A stretch of DNA of 64,000 nt from Coriolopsis trogii (Eukaryota > Basidiomycota > Agaricomycetes > Polyporales > Polyporaceae), in assembly GCA_020543525.1 (NCBI GenBank), contig JAHYIO010000001.1:4278001-4342000 (forward strand). The letters run 5' to 3'. Position 1 is the first letter of the stretch. Every line of letters begins with the position of its first letter. Below, piece after piece: positions 35,639 through 47,659 of the stretch. The position numbers and the translations under genes are program-made. Under the pieces are notes generated by a model. That model did not search any database. It saw only the letters and a list, made by a program, of their open reading frames with translations, and had not been told where the DNA came from.

Positions 35639-36317
35639 GATGGTCGTTCAGTGTGCGGAAGTTCGTGATGCGCACAGAGCACGAATGGAGATAGGGTATA
35701 TGTATGAGGTCGGTGGCGAGAGATGTCGACACACTCCACGAAGGGGGGCTGCCTGACGCGCTGCTGCGGGTGACATCTTTCTTCGTCGTCATTCAGAGAT
35801 CGATCGCACGAGGACTCGACAACTGAGACTGTGCCATAATGATCCACCCCCAGGCCTCAGGCCTCATAGCTTATTGAATATTGAAGACCAAACATGCACG
35901 TGCAAGGGAGGAAGATGACGCTCGAGAGCGAGGCAGGAACAGGGCGTGGAGCAGGCCGACATTGTGGGACGCACCTCCAACCCCGCGTGCACAGAGCGTT
36001 GCTACACAGCGACATATTCGCACAAACGCCTCCACCGTGACCTCTCTATAAGTTGATATCTCCCCTACGTATTGAACGTATCCAGACTAGGCACGCGGCG
36101 AGATGTTCGGTGGATTGGAGAATAGGGCGGACAAGTGGAGAAAACGTGCGCCCAATGGACTTGCATAGTGCTCATCGTATACTCCTGTCAGGCACGATCT
36201 CCAACAAAGAGTTCAAGGGGTAGAGTTGGGTAAATCGGGTTCGCAGGCAACCGTTCGAAGAGGAGACGATGGTGGTGCGTGTACAAGTATTCGCAACTGT
36301 GAGCGTCCAAGGGCTCG
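35639..36317. other. Intergenic, no gene seen
   Basis: About 680 bases upstream of the membrane-anchored protein gene and left of the rearranged region. No open frame of interest. Confidence 0.6.
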
Positions 36318-36548
36318 TATATCGGCCGGCCCGACATCCCGAACGACCCTCCGGCATCCCAGTACATCCAAAAGAAGAACACCCAGCTCTCCTCTCGCTT
36401 TCCTCTCGCCTCTCCATAACACCACATTCTACACAGCGCCAGACCCCACCATGTCCTCACCCACAAAACGGCAGGCAAACCTCCCCCGCCAACCACGGCT
36501 CTCTCGAAGCAGACATCGCCCTCCTGTTCATCCTTTGGTCGCTTAGAC
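36318..36548 (+). pseudogene. Fragment of the small coiled-coil gene and its promoter
   Basis: This stretch is a diverged reverse copy of about 50860-51068, which holds the 5' flank and first codons of the small coiled-coil gene. Shared features include GGCCGGCCCGACATCC and the start ATGTCCTCA at 36451. A few missing bases just after the start shift the frame, and the copy stops where FunK1-tail sequence begins near 36549. It is a non-functional fragment. Confidence 0.8.
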
Positions 36549-36848
36549 GCTCCTCTGAGTTGGAGGACGCCCTAGAACTAGAGGGATAGCGATAGGGGCC
36601 GGCGGAAGACCTAGTCGCCGGCAATTCCAGTCCATACTTGATCTTTCCAACAACTTTATAGCGTGTGTGATACAGGTCATCTTGCGCCATATCATCCAAT
36701 GCGGCTGACAGAAGGTCGATCATCGGACGATACTCTCTTAACGGAGACTTGGCTGGGTCGACTGCTTGGGCCAGAGTCAATTGCGACTCATAAGATGGCA
36801 TTCGTGGAGGTATAGACGGAGATCATGGTACAGATCTGGACCGCACAA
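36549..36848 (-). pseudogene. Third copy of part of the FunK1 C-terminal tail
   Basis: On the minus strand this fragment reads SYESQLTLAQAVDPAKSPLR and DLLSAALDDMAQDDLYH, homologous to the tail of the left FunK1 gene (SDESQLTLAQPVDPAKSPLR, DALDDMAKDNLYH). It is clearly more diverged than the two complete copies are from each other over most of their length. It is bounded abruptly by the coiled-coil fragment on one side and by RidA sequence (GGCCGTACGCGTCGG, from 36849) on the other. Confidence 0.85.
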
Positions 36849-37449
36849 GGCCGTACGCGTCGGGGACCTGCTCTTCGCCTCTGGCTCTCTCGGCCTCGAT
36901 CCGTCCACCGGGAAGATGGTGCGCATACACCCGTATAGGCAAGGCATCCATGCTGACGGACCGCGGCCCGCCTTTGCTTTGCTTTGCTTTTCAGGTCGAG
37001 GGCGGTGTTGAGGCGCAGGCGAAGCAGGCGTTGATCAACATGAAAGCGGTTATCGAGGCCGGAGGGAGCGAGATCGGGAAGGTCGTGAAGACCACGGTGC
37101 GTGCCGTTCTCAGCCTATATACCTCAACGTCCTCCTTTGAGTCTACGTCTTTCTCGGGTCGCTGGCGTGGACGCATGATGTGTTGACGAAGAGACAACGG
37201 GTGTCCCAATGACTGTTCGATGGGGGATACTGAACGCATGCGTATGTCTTGCAGGTGTTCTTGGCCAACATGGACGACTTCAAGGCCGTGAACGCGATCT
37301 ACTCAGAATTCTTTGGAGACCACAAGCCCGCGCGATCGGCTGTGCAAGTCGCGCGGCTCCCCTTGGACGCGTTGTTCGAGATTGAATCGATCGTGAGGTC
37401 AGTGACGTCTCGTACGCTGAGCACTCTGACGGCAGTAGCTGATTACTGA
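36849..37449 (+). pseudogene. Truncated RidA/Mmf1 copy
   Basis: Begins mid-exon at [20 protein letters not shown] and continues through [20 protein letters not shown] and [20 protein letters not shown] to the same 3' end as the intact gene in the right arm (62448-63323). The first exon and the start of the second are missing, replaced by the FunK1-tail fragment. Introns are still in place. With no start or N-terminal strand it cannot make a normal RidA protein. Confidence 0.88.
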
Positions 37450-38139
37450 TTGCATGACCTCCCTAGCGTTGCTTGAGTATGGAAGACGTTAAGACGGCAC
37501 GCAAAGCAGCAAGAGTCAAAAGAAGTCGCATGTACTTTTTCTGTACTACTTGGTGCTCCCCGTCGCATTTTTTGGCGAACAATGCAACTTGGGTGCAGGG
37601 CACGTCGACGAATGGTACGAATCGCAATATCGCCTCTGCCGTCCGAGAAGGTCCAACACAGATCACCACTCTGGAGGCGCAGCCGTCTTCGCCATTCATC
37701 GCGAGCCTCATTGTTAGCGCCACAGTGTCTACATATGTAGATGGCGGACGTCCATGACAGACGCTGCGTTTACAGGCGAGTCTCACGCATAGGCTACTGG
37801 TGCCAGCCAAGGCGGACATGTCCTGGAAGTGATCCCTGGTCCGCAGGGTTACATGATAGCGACAACGAATGGTTGACACTCGACGTCGTACGGAGATACC
37901 GCGGTAATTCTGAGCATTACTCTGGACCACTCCACCCGGTCCTCATCAAAGACAATCAATCACATTCTCCATCTACGAATACATACCAGACCCTAACATT
38001 GTGAGCTAACGCAATGACGGGAGCTCAGTGACTCGGCCGACGGTAGGCAGAGGTATGCCCAGATATGAGCTAGCCGTTGATGTCATGACGGCCGCCTGCG
38101 ATATGTCGTCATGAGACCAGTAAACGATTGATGTAGACA
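37450..38139. other. Spacer between RidA and FunK1 copies
   Basis: About 690 bases with a near-identical partner at 61738-62447. Open frames on both strands survive in both copies (for example VQGTSTNGTNRNIASAVREG on plus here), but changes between the copies show no codon bias I can see. It could hold a small gene or simply the two converging 3' UTRs. Confidence 0.5.
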
Positions 38140-41100
38140 TTAATGCGATCCACCCCTGTACACAAGAGAGCGTAACACGTCAGTACTCTGATCATCCGCA
38201 GATCGGCAGGCTTGACTCACCCATGTTGCCAGTTGCCAGCACTGGACCCAGGCGCATACGATCCTGACGGCGCATACGATCCTGACGGCACATACTCCTG
38301 TTCTTGCACCCACTGCTCTGTGGCTGAGTAGTTGTGGCTGCCTTGATGTCCAGCATGGTATGTCTCATGACCTGCCACAGGATCGTGCCAGGTGGGTATC
38401 GGGGCGACACTTGGGTGAGATCCACCAGCGCTCCGCTGGACTTGTCCATAGGGAGCTGTATACTGCGGAGCGCTCCCCGCATAGTACTGCGGATCCATAG
38501 CTGGATGATTCATACCCGACGCCATTGGGCTAGCATGCATGTGTGCTTGTGCCGTTGGCCAGTTACCGGGAGCCGGTCGACCGGACGAGGCAGACGCATG
38601 CGCTAAGGGGTTGTGTGGTGTGTTCACCGCTCGAGAGTCGTCCCGATATGCGCCAGAGCTGTGCGTCGTTATACGCGTTGGGGGCTCCAACGTGCCGGTC
38701 AGCGAGGCCTCCTGCTCCCCAGGCTGTGGCATCGTCGAGTTTTGTTGGCTCATGACAGGGGGCATAAAAAGGTGACTTTGCCCTTCTTCCAGATCATTAA
38801 GGATATAGATGGGTTGACCTTGTTCATGCGCACGTCGAATGTATTCTTGGATACTGAGGTTGTCCTCTGCATGGCGTCATCAAGGTCAGTGAGGTTGCAA
38901 GCCAGGCCAACGACCACGCACCGTGTTGGCGCCTGGAGGGACCGCGGGCGGCACGCAAAAGCTCCTGTGCAGCCTCCAATTGCTGCTGATAATCTGTACG
39001 TATGGGCGGAGCCGTGTATCGGACATCTCGTGACGTATAGGTAGCAAGGTCTCCAGGAGGTGGATGATAGGCTGCCGAACCTGGCATTGCTGGGGCTGGG
39101 TACGAGGAGTAATACCCTTTCGCTGAACCGGGACTATGAGGCGGCTGTGCGTTCAAGTATGGTTGCATTGGCATGTCGAACGGATGGGTACTGGAGCGCC
39201 CGGGCCGACTCGGACTCTGCCCCCTGCTAGCTAGGAGCGAGTGGCTCACCACTTGTGGTGGCGGCACCACTGGTCCTGCGAATATAGGCCGAGGGTTGTT
39301 CTCAGGGTACGGTGAATACCGAGGAGATCTTCTCGAGCCCGTGCTCTGGCTCTTCTGGCCGCTGACAAAATCGTCCTCTGAGCTATTACGGTCCGAGGCC
39401 GACGAATCCGTCCCTCGGCTACTTCCACGCCCCTCTGAGTTGGAGGACGCCCCGGCGTCAGAAGGAGCGAATACATGCTTCAACTCGCCGAGGACTCTAC
39501 AAGGCCCATGATACAGGTTGTCTTTTGCCATGTCGTCCAACGCGTCTGCGAAGAGTCCAATCATCGGAAGGTGCTCCCTCAATGGAGACTTGGCTGGGTC
39601 AACTGGTTGGGCCAGAGTCAATTGCGACTCATCAGACAGCATTCGTGGAGGTATAGACAGAGCAGTTGGTACGGTTCTGGACCGCACAATGCCAACGGGA
39701 TGGGAAACAGATTGCACACGTTTGATGAAGCTCGGCTCAATTGAAGCGGCGGCATGAGTCCCAAGCGGCGGTGGAAAGGGGGAGGGATATGGGAGTTGGA
39801 CGTGATGATAGTGGAGCTTGCAGTACTCCGAAAGCGTATGCAGCACATGCTGGAGAAGAGGAAACTGGTCTGGTTCAAATTCGACGAAGTGTTCACCGCG
39901 GACAACCTTTCGTAATTTCTCCAAGCTACAGGCCGGGCCGTCGGGAGTATTGGTGACTGCGTCGTAGATCATATAGATCTGGATTGCGACCCCGGAGCGA
40001 TGGCTGCTTAGAACATGAGGCAGGTACTTGAAGGCGCACCAATTGTAGATATGCATGAAGGATTCTAGGTCGTCGGCGAGCTCATATGGCTTCTGAGGGA
40101 AGGTCAAGAGACGCGCAGATATGAAGGGCCACGTTCCCTGCACTTCCGCATTAGACTCCCAGACAATGCATATGCGAATATCTATACCCACCGCTCGAGT
40201 TCGCTGCCCGACGACTCCCAACTCGGACTTTGGTTTCGCCAGGTCCCAATCAGCAAGTAGGCCCCGAGCTCTCTTGGTGTCCGGATCATCACATATGAGA
40301 ATGTTTCCGCTGCTGATATCCCGATGGAGAATATCACAGTACTCCCAAGCGAAATAGTGTGCTATCATCAACCACATGTCAGCGACAAGTCCGCGAAAGA
40401 GCAGCCCCGGTTGTGCAACATACCGGCGAGGGCATGGTAGATGGCCATGTGTAACTCGAATATGCTCGAGAAACTCTTCAGAGGTCGGCACACTTCCAAA
40501 AAGACCAGTCGGATATGAACGCGAGGAGCCCGGGAGGTAAAGCTCGGTGTCAACGTTCGTTGCGGTGGGCCACCGCCCACACATACGTCACCGCCACCGA
40601 GCAGGGTCAGTATGTTGTTGAACCTTTCCAGAGATGCGTTGGCTGCTATTGCCTCTCCGAGGCGTAGATATGTCTCTATCTCGGTATGCATGCCAACGAA
40701 GTCGGGCCTCCAACTCTCCTTGATGAATACGATCTTTCCGGTGGCCACGTCTATCGCAATATAGCCTCGCGTGGCTCTGCCGACAAGCGATGCGCCCCGC
40801 CAGATTGGTCTCCCAATGAGGAACTCTCGCCTCGACACGGCGTCGGAGCGGCCGACTCGAGTCCCGAAAGAGGGAGAGAAGGGGGCGTCGATCACAACCT
40901 TGTAAACAGGCCAATGCGGATCTGAAGCGTCGGTAAGAAGGGGTTTCAATGGATGGCCTTCCGGGAGGTCATCCTTCAACGACCTGAATCGCCTCTCCTC
41001 GGAAGGTGAAGCTGGCTGTACACTGGGATCGAGCCCTCGCTGCGTCTCGGTAGCCCGCGAGAGACGATACAAGAACCGCCCAATGATCTCAGGCTGCCGG

Positions 41101-42139
41101 ATATAGTCGAAGGGGGAGGATAGGGTAGCGCCAGCTCTGTCGAAGCGCACGAGTCGTGCCATGTTCCCGCGCACCGCGATTGCGAAAAAGAACAGGCGTT
41201 GCTGTCGAGCGAGGACTTCGCGAGCGTAGTCGGCGAGTTGACCTTTGTGCCGGAGACTCTGCAAGGGAGCGCGCTGAGCAGCCGAATCCTTCGCGTCACC
41301 CTGTGACGAGGCCGGACGCTTGACTTCTACAACAACCTCCATGTTGTTCCAACTGACACCAGTAGCCTGATGCTCTGAAGGGAGGGTCTTGGGATAAAAA
41401 CCGAGATCTGGGATTGTGCGGTTGCGATCCTCAGGATGAATCGCAGCACCACCCATCGCTTTGTCTGTGGAAGAATGGATATTGACAGCTCGCATTCCAG
41501 TCCATCCTATCTTGTCGAGAGTCGCATTGAAGCCCGCCGTCTAGAGTCGCTATTGAGAATCCGTTCTCGATTACACGCGTACAGGGAAATCTCACCAAGT
41601 CTGCATACATCCCCTCTTCCTTGTGGCTGAGATCAACCGTGAATCGCTCGAAAGCTATGCTCGGCGGAGGGTTTGGGAGGCCCTGTAAGCATTCTTCAAA
41701 CCAGTACTCTGTCTCCAGCGTATCCCAGTCAGTCTCCTGGGCTAACATGGTAAGCATCTTTGGGTAGACAGCTTATGTCCGTCGATGAGGGTCGTAGAGC
41801 GAGGGCGAAGAGAGTCCGGAGTCTGACCGCCGTCGGAAAGTGGAGGCAGATCAGACGCTGCAGTGTGCGGAACTGAAGAGGGCGCTGCTTGGTCCATGTA
41901 GTAGATGTGAGCTTTCGGGTCTCCCAGTCGAAGACGCTGTATTGGTGAGGAGCACGCACCGTTCTCTGTGGGTTTATATAGCCCTGCGGCCCGGCACCGC
42001 CAGAATCTGCAGATCCAGTGGGAACAGGCTTATCGTAGAGACGCACAGAGCGAACAAGGGCTGGGCGGAGAAATTCCGAGTCGTTCGAAGATGCAACGTG
42101 GCGATGGTCCAAGTCGAAGATGGTAGTCCTGCTAGGCAA
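38140..42139 (-). CDS. FunK1-type fungal protein kinase, left copy
   Basis: Starts MPSRTTIFDLDHRHVASSND at 42139 and ends GGGSH at 38140 after a last intron. The N-terminal part holds QETDWDTLETEYWFEECLQG and EVVVEVKRPASSQG, then the kinase domain: glycine-poor loop, beta-3 lysine in GKIVFIKESWRPD, helix-C Glu in HTEIETYLRL, catalytic loop CDILHRDISSGNILI, a DWDLAK in place of DFG, and TWPFISARLL plus ADDLESFMHIY, which are signatures of the FunK1 family. A long Ser/Pro/Gln/Tyr-rich disordered tail follows. FunK1 kinases are expanded in mushroom-forming fungi; substrates are unknown. The reading frame is intact across the join (HTLSEYCKLHYHH) that is interrupted in the right copy. The exact exon chain near 41500-41760 is uncertain. 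Confidence 0.88.
38251..38286 (-). repeat. 18-base in-frame tandem repeat in the FunK1 tail
   Basis: Two copies of GGCGCATACGATCCTGAC on the plus strand encode SGSYAP twice near the C-terminus of the left FunK1 protein. The right copy has one unit, so the two arms differ here by one repeat. Confidence 0.85.
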
Positions 42140-42719
42140 GATCGCGCTTCGTCATCCAGTCACTTAATATCAGAGGAACACAGAGCTTAGACCGTACCGT
42201 AGCTATAATCGCGACACAATCTGCCACTGCCTGCGTGGTACACTAGTACTGGAGGGAAGAGAACTGACGAAATCGAGCGCTGAGCACTGAGCTGGCGTCC
42301 AATTCTGTAGCGACATCCCAATTTGGCAGGTACAGTAATCATATTTGTCCGAATAAACCTGGAGATGCTTAGTACAGTGTAGCCGCCTCGTATTGATCCC
42401 ATACAGTTGTATGTAGCAACAGAAGTCCAGAAATCTGCAGGAAAACAGACAAAGGTCAAGCAGTCGATGGTAGCATGGAGCGGAGAAGTTGGTGGTCAGA
42501 AGCCAAGCTGATGAGCGCTTAGACGTGGATGGCCGACCCGCGCACTAGCCACTTCCCTCAACATTAATGGACGCCATGAGAAATAGTCTCAACGCAATAC
42601 TTTCACTGCATGGCTGTCGCGCAAAAGTGAGAAAGAGGCTACTGCTTTCCCTGACACTAGCTAGGTCACATGAACATTGGTCGGTGTTATGATAACTGGT
42701 GAGTGTGCGAATAGCCTCC
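42140..42719. other. Upstream region of left FunK1
   Basis: Promoter-proximal sequence for FunK1 and the 3' flank of the kinase-like gene. Its part at 42405-42640 matches 51541-51832 in reverse, and 42180-42389 matches 57170-57550. I see no gene. Confidence 0.65.
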
Positions 42720-44241
42720 TCAAAGCATGAACACATCGTGCTCCTTCTGAATAAGTCCATGCTGCGTCACCCCGGGTGCTCACTTGATATCGCCACACAT
42801 GTTGATGTCGAGGGGATACCTCGCCTGCCGTGCCCCGGCCGCCGACCCGCACCACTCAAAGTCCACCAAAGCGATCGTATCATCGTGAGAGATGATAATA
42901 TTCGGGAGGCGGAGATCACCAAAAACGAGATCGGCGTCGTGTAGAATCTTCACGGTGCGCTTGAGATCGTCTTGGAGCTTGGGAGAGAACGCCGCAGACT
43001 TCGCGCGGGGGATATACGTCATGACAACCGCGAGCATGTCACTGGTGGGCTCGTACGCACAGTAGAAGAGTTTCGGCGCGAGACCGTGTTCTGCAAGCAA
43101 ACAATGTCCGTCTTAGCTGTACCGGTAACAGAATTTGACAACGACCGTTGAATGGCCATCCAATGGAGGGTGTACGTCGGCTCGATAGACGGTGCTCCGT
43201 ATCGTGTCAGCGAGAAGTGGTCCTATGTAGTCCAGTGTGTGAGCAGTCGCTCCGATATTGAATGTCGTCCAATGGGGGAAAACGCAAGGCAGAGGTGGCT
43301 GGGACTGTCGCTGCGCTATTCGAGAGCCTGCGGACGCCCGAGATCTTTGCTTGAGCAGAAAGGATTCCAGAGCGAGCACCAGTCTCAGTTAATATGCCTC
43401 AAGCGCATCGACACCTCTCTGGAGGACCCTAAGAGCCTTAGCAACTCCTAGACGGCCAGCCTCCATATGACCCAGGCTGACGTCCTTCGGATACCGGATA
43501 CGCACTGGGCTGCGGCGCAACACGAAGAGTGGTGAGAGGCTCGTAGAAGAAGCGTCGGCCGAAGACACCACCCCATATGGTCAGAATCTCTCCCGCCAGG
43601 GCCACAAGCAACATAGGGCAGCATGATATGTGGCGGATCGCCGCATACTATCGGGAATGGGTAACAACGTATCACACAAATGGTGAAGAGCACGAACCTC
43701 CGGATTTTGGGAAACGAGCTGCATGTGAGCGCTGATCGCCTGCATCGAAGCATCCCCTGACTGATCGCCTCGCTTTCTCAACTGGACCAAGATGAAGTAA
43801 GCTCGCAGTGGGACATTGCGAAGCCGCAGGATTGTGTAGACCTAGCCATCCGGTTCCATCTCGTTCGGCTCGATAGTGATCTTTTGAGGGTTCCAGAAAC
43901 TATGTCTGCCGATGAAGGGACAACTCTGCAGCGCCTTGTGGAACGCCTTTTCACTGGCATGGTTCTCAGCACAGACGCGTAAGAAGTAGGACACATCGCT
44001 CATGTCGGCTTCAGTAAAGTCAGAGGGGTGAACAGCTTCGCGCAACTCCCTGGCCATCTGGGCGAAGACGGGATGGAATAAAGCGATGGAAGGCGGTGTT
44101 AGGTCCAACGGTTGTCCGTTGAAGCTGCGTCGATATGTCCGAGATGTTGGTCGACATGTATGCGTGAGGTTTTCGCGTTCGTAGAAGGCGTCCGATAGTT
44201 CTTCTTGATCGCACTAAGAACCTCCGCACGGTCTATAACAC
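42720..44241 (-). CDS. Kinase-like protein of a second agaricomycete family
   Basis: The exon chain gives FYERENLTHTCR, LDLTPPSIALFHPVFAQMAR, then MVQLRKRGDQSGDASMQA, YPKDVSLGHMEAGRLGVAKA, YIGPLLADTIRSTVYRADVH, VVVKFCYRYS, MLAEHGLAPKLFYCAYEP and DADLVFGDLRLPNIIIS, ALVDFEWCGSAAGARQARYP, ending LIQKEHDVFML. The order (preamble, small lobe with a Lys, catalytic loop, metal loop, short end) is that of fungal kinase-fold proteins with an LTPPxxLxHPVF preamble. The catalytic loop reads GDLRLPN rather than HRDLxxxN, and DFG is DFE, so activity may be altered. A first exon is missing from my model; the donor-acceptor chain is by eye. Confidence 0.72.
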
Positions 44242-44299
44242 GTCAGTACTCGGGAATTCAAACTATATGCAGTATATTCAGAATGTCACACCATCCTTA

Positions 44300-44866
44300 T
44301 GTGTTGTTCCCAGGGTGGTCGGCGTATGAGGATGTGTTGACAGGCGCGAAGATGGAGGATTCAGCGTCGGAGGACGTGTCACGGAGTGCAGCAATGGCGG
44401 GCGAACTTCAGTGACATAAATGAATTGAAGCCCATGCCCAGGATGGAGAACGGACATACCTATGACTATTATCAGGAGGGTATATCCGTCTTCGCCGTCT
44501 ACTCGGAGGTCAGGCAACGTCGGAGAATATATCGCATTTTGGCGGAGCTCCTCCTCGCTGCTCATGGAATCACGACACCATTTCTGCAGCTCTGGCTTAT
44601 CCTGCTTGCACGGTGGTTCATCCAATTGCAACTTGTAGTGATCGTGAGCGAGATCAAGGAAAAAGAGGCGAAACCAACCACATAGTATGCAACTCGGCCA
44701 AGATCAAGCTCCGGCCCCAAGTCCTCTAAGTAGATCTTGTAGACACCTGAAATATGCCTCACTAGAGTATAGATTTCATATTGCTACGGGGCCTTTGTGA
44801 TGGCGAGGGCAAAGTATGCGGGCATGGTGGTTGAAGTCAAAAGTACATCGACCATTTTCCGGCAAT
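44300..44866 (-). CDS. Hypothetical protein, N-terminal part; inner inverted repeat
   Basis: Frames joined by short introns read VYKIYLEDLGPELDLGRVAY, LDLAHDHYKLQLDEPPCKQD, KWCRDSMSSEEELRQNAIYS and PDLRVDGEDGYTLLIIV. Downstream frames (SDAESSIFAPVNTSSYADHP) lead toward the kinase-like gene, so this could be its N-terminal region or a separate small gene. The bases 44440-44866 recur in reverse at 51074-51540 with few changes. No domain recognised. Confidence 0.5.
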
Positions 44867-44989
44867 AATACCAGGCCAGCAAGGCGCCTGGATGTGTCGC
44901 TAAGTCTAAGGTGGCGGCGATCAGGCGGTGACCTTCTTCCACGAACCTCCACTGACCACTTTCCTCTACCCCCTCATGCTAACGACATA

Positions 44990-47659
44990 ATGCAAGCCAT
45001 CGAAAGCAGTCTCAACGCCGTACTTTCTTCGTTACCGTACCCATTAGAGCGCCAGTCTCTGGACGTGGTCGTCGAGAGGACGTTATCCCAGACACAAGCC
45101 AATGCGAACCCGGAGAGCTGGAAGAACAGATGGGAGCATGTGTTGCGGAAAGCGGTCCTTGAGCTTGCTGTGAGTGGTGCATTCAATTGCTGGAACGGGT
45201 TTTAAGATATACAGTCAACCGAGGGCAAAGCCCTGAAGGATCCGAAGACCAAGTACTATGACCAACTGAGCGATATGCTCGACGTTGTTCTCGCTTTCAC
45301 TGAACATGGTGAGCCACCTCGCCCAGCATACGACAAGTGCTCGCGTCGCTAACGAAACGCAGACGCATGTGAACAAGTCTTCCCATTCACTGTCCTCCAG
45401 GACCTCCTCGAAACACAAACCATCTCCTCATGCTCGCACGTCTTCTCCTGGATCGAGGCGCGCGCAGAACGTCTCACTGAAGGCATGATTCCGCAGAAGG
45501 GCAAAGCTCTCGTCCTCCTCCGCACTCTCAACGACCTCCTGCGAAGGTTGTCGAACACCGGCGCGACGACGATGTTCTGTGGGCGGATATTGACTTTCCT
45601 CAGTCGCGTCTTTCCCCTCGGAGAGCGGAGCGGAGTCAACCTGAGGGGCGAGTATGGTCCAACATGGGAAGGTCCAGGGGCGAAGGGGTTTGAGAAGGAG
45701 GCAAGGGCGAAGGAGGAGGTCGAGGACAGCCAGAAGATGGACGTAGACGAGGAGGTGGCGAGCGCGGCAGAGAAGAAACGAAAGGAGAAAGAAGGTGCGT
45801 TGCTGGGTTGTGGTCAATCTCACTATATGCCGACCCCGTACAGAGTTCTACCACATATTCTGGTCGCTCCAACTGCCGTTCTCTCGCCCACCACTCTTTG
45901 CGGAGCCCAAGACATTCACTTCGTTCAGGGAATCTGTCAACAAGGTATTGCCTGTCATCAAGGAAGCTACCGCGAAGGACCGGGCCCTCATGGGCAGCAA
46001 GTCGAACCACGCGACTGCATCTGGTCCTCTGAAGCGCAAGCGCGAACCAGGGGCGGCGGAGAGCTCTGCGAAGAGCGAGTATTACTTTGCAAAGTACCTC
46101 ACCAGTCCTGAGCTGCTTGACCTCGAGGTACGTCCCTTGCAGCTCACTTTCGATGGGGCGCGCTGACGAGTCTCCCTCTCAGATATCAGACACGAACTTC
46201 CGACGCCAGTTCCTCTTTCAACTTCTCATCCTCCTCCACCATCTCCTCAACTTCACCAAAGAGGCCAAGACCACATGGTCGACGGCACGCAACCGCTCGC
46301 TCCAGATCGACTTCACGCTCGAGGGCGCTGACCTCCAATGGGTGCAAGAGACGATCACTCGTGCGACGGAGGAGCTCCGTCAGACCGCGCCCAACGGACG
46401 TGCGTTCTCGGAGACGGTGCAAGTGATCCTCGAACGCGAGAGGAACTGGGTGCGGTGGAAGAACGAGCTGTGCACGCCGTTCGACCGCGAGCCATGGAGC
46501 GAGGAGATCGAGGTGGACGGCGCAAAGCGGAAGGTTGGCTTGCAGGAGGCGACAGAAGAGGTGCGGAAGAAGATGCGGATGGACCCGGAGGAGTGGCCGC
46601 ACCGGTACGGGACGGCGGCGTTGACGGAGATATGGGAGATGGGGTACAGAGACTTGACGGACCTGCAACATCCCTTCCAGTGCGTGTCAATTTCATCTCT
46701 TCGCTCGAGGGGTCGCTGACGTCGCATTCACAGACCTGGAGACGTGAAGGACTTTGTCCGAAAGATCAAGCAGGAGGACGCAAGGATAGAGATGCGCAAG
46801 AAGCAGCTCACCAAGCAGGTCGAACGGATTGCGCAGGCCCGCGCAAAAGCAGCGGCGGCAAAGGAGGCCACTGCTTCACCTGCCATCGCGAGCCCCGCAC
46901 CTGCACCAGCGTTGGCAGGTTCTGTGTCACAAGAAGCGATCGTGCCTCCGAAGACAAACACGCCGAATCTGCTGCATCCCTCTTTGCCTGCGAAGCCTGG
47001 GTCGACGCCAGGGGAGAACACGGGCGCGTCGCCTGCACGGGTGTCGACTCCCACTCCGTCATCCGCCCCTCCCGCTGCGCCGATCGTCGCGCCGACACCG
47101 GTCCCTGCATCTGTATCTGCACCTCCAGCAGCGCCGACACCAGAGCCGGCTCCGATTGTGCTGCCGCCTGACGATATGATCAACAAGTATGAGGAGGTAC
47201 GTACGCCGCCGCTAGACATCTGTTCTGTCTCGTGTTCTGGCTATGCACCAGTGCCGGAGCCACCCAGCCCCGATCTTCGTCATGCGACCGGGTCTACGCG
47301 TTTCTCCCCTTCCTGCTGCTGGCTTTCACGAATATATGCTTACCCTTTCTGCCCTGACACAGAACAAACAACGGTGGGCCTGGCTTGCGCTCCGGACGGC
47401 GCGCGACCAGTACCTGCAGCACTTTGGACGGATCGGGACGGGGGACATCCTCGCGCTGGCGCAGGAAATCGAGAAGGAGAAGGCAGAGCGCGAGAAGGCG
47501 GCGGCAGCGGAAGCGGCACAGGCCTCCGTGAGCCCGGCTCCCCAGCCCTCTGCATCCGGGTCGACCGATCACGCAGATGGGAGTGGGGTCGGCGCGAACG
47601 GTAACGGCGCTCAGGTCCAGAAGGATGCTGAAGGTGATGTCAAGATGGACGACCGATAG
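44990..47659 (+). CDS. HPR1: THO complex subunit 1 (THOC1/Hpr1)
   Basis: Start at 44990 ([20 protein letters not shown]); the frame is open upstream but not conserved-looking. Exons continue [140 protein letters not shown] and [20 protein letters not shown]. The C-terminus is Ala/Pro-rich and acidic, ending DVKMDDR at 47659. THOC1 is the scaffold of the THO complex, which couples transcription to mRNA export and prevents R-loops. The helical core is well conserved; the low-complexity tail after about 46850 is variable in the family. No disruption seen. Confidence 0.9.

Larger units (their letters stand above)
36849..42389. repeat. Left arm of a large inverted duplication
   Basis: This block is the reverse complement of about 57170-63048 in the right half of the window. 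It contains truncated RidA, an anonymous spacer, FunK1 and about 250 bases of FunK1 upstream sequence. In one 375-residue open stretch (40368-41495 against 58213-59340) I count seven amino-acid differences. The outer end is exact: RidA homology starts at 36849 here and ends at 63048 there. At the inner end the homology passes to a different place in the right half (about 51541-51832). Confidence 0.92.

Noticed and set aside
38251..38286. Direct repeats as a CRISPR-like array
   Set aside because: Two adjacent 18-base units in a coding exon with no spacers, in a fungal genome.
38824..39044. Plus-strand frames opposite FunK1
   Set aside because: They are conserved in both arms only because the arms are near-identical; they have no domain and no coding signal of their own.
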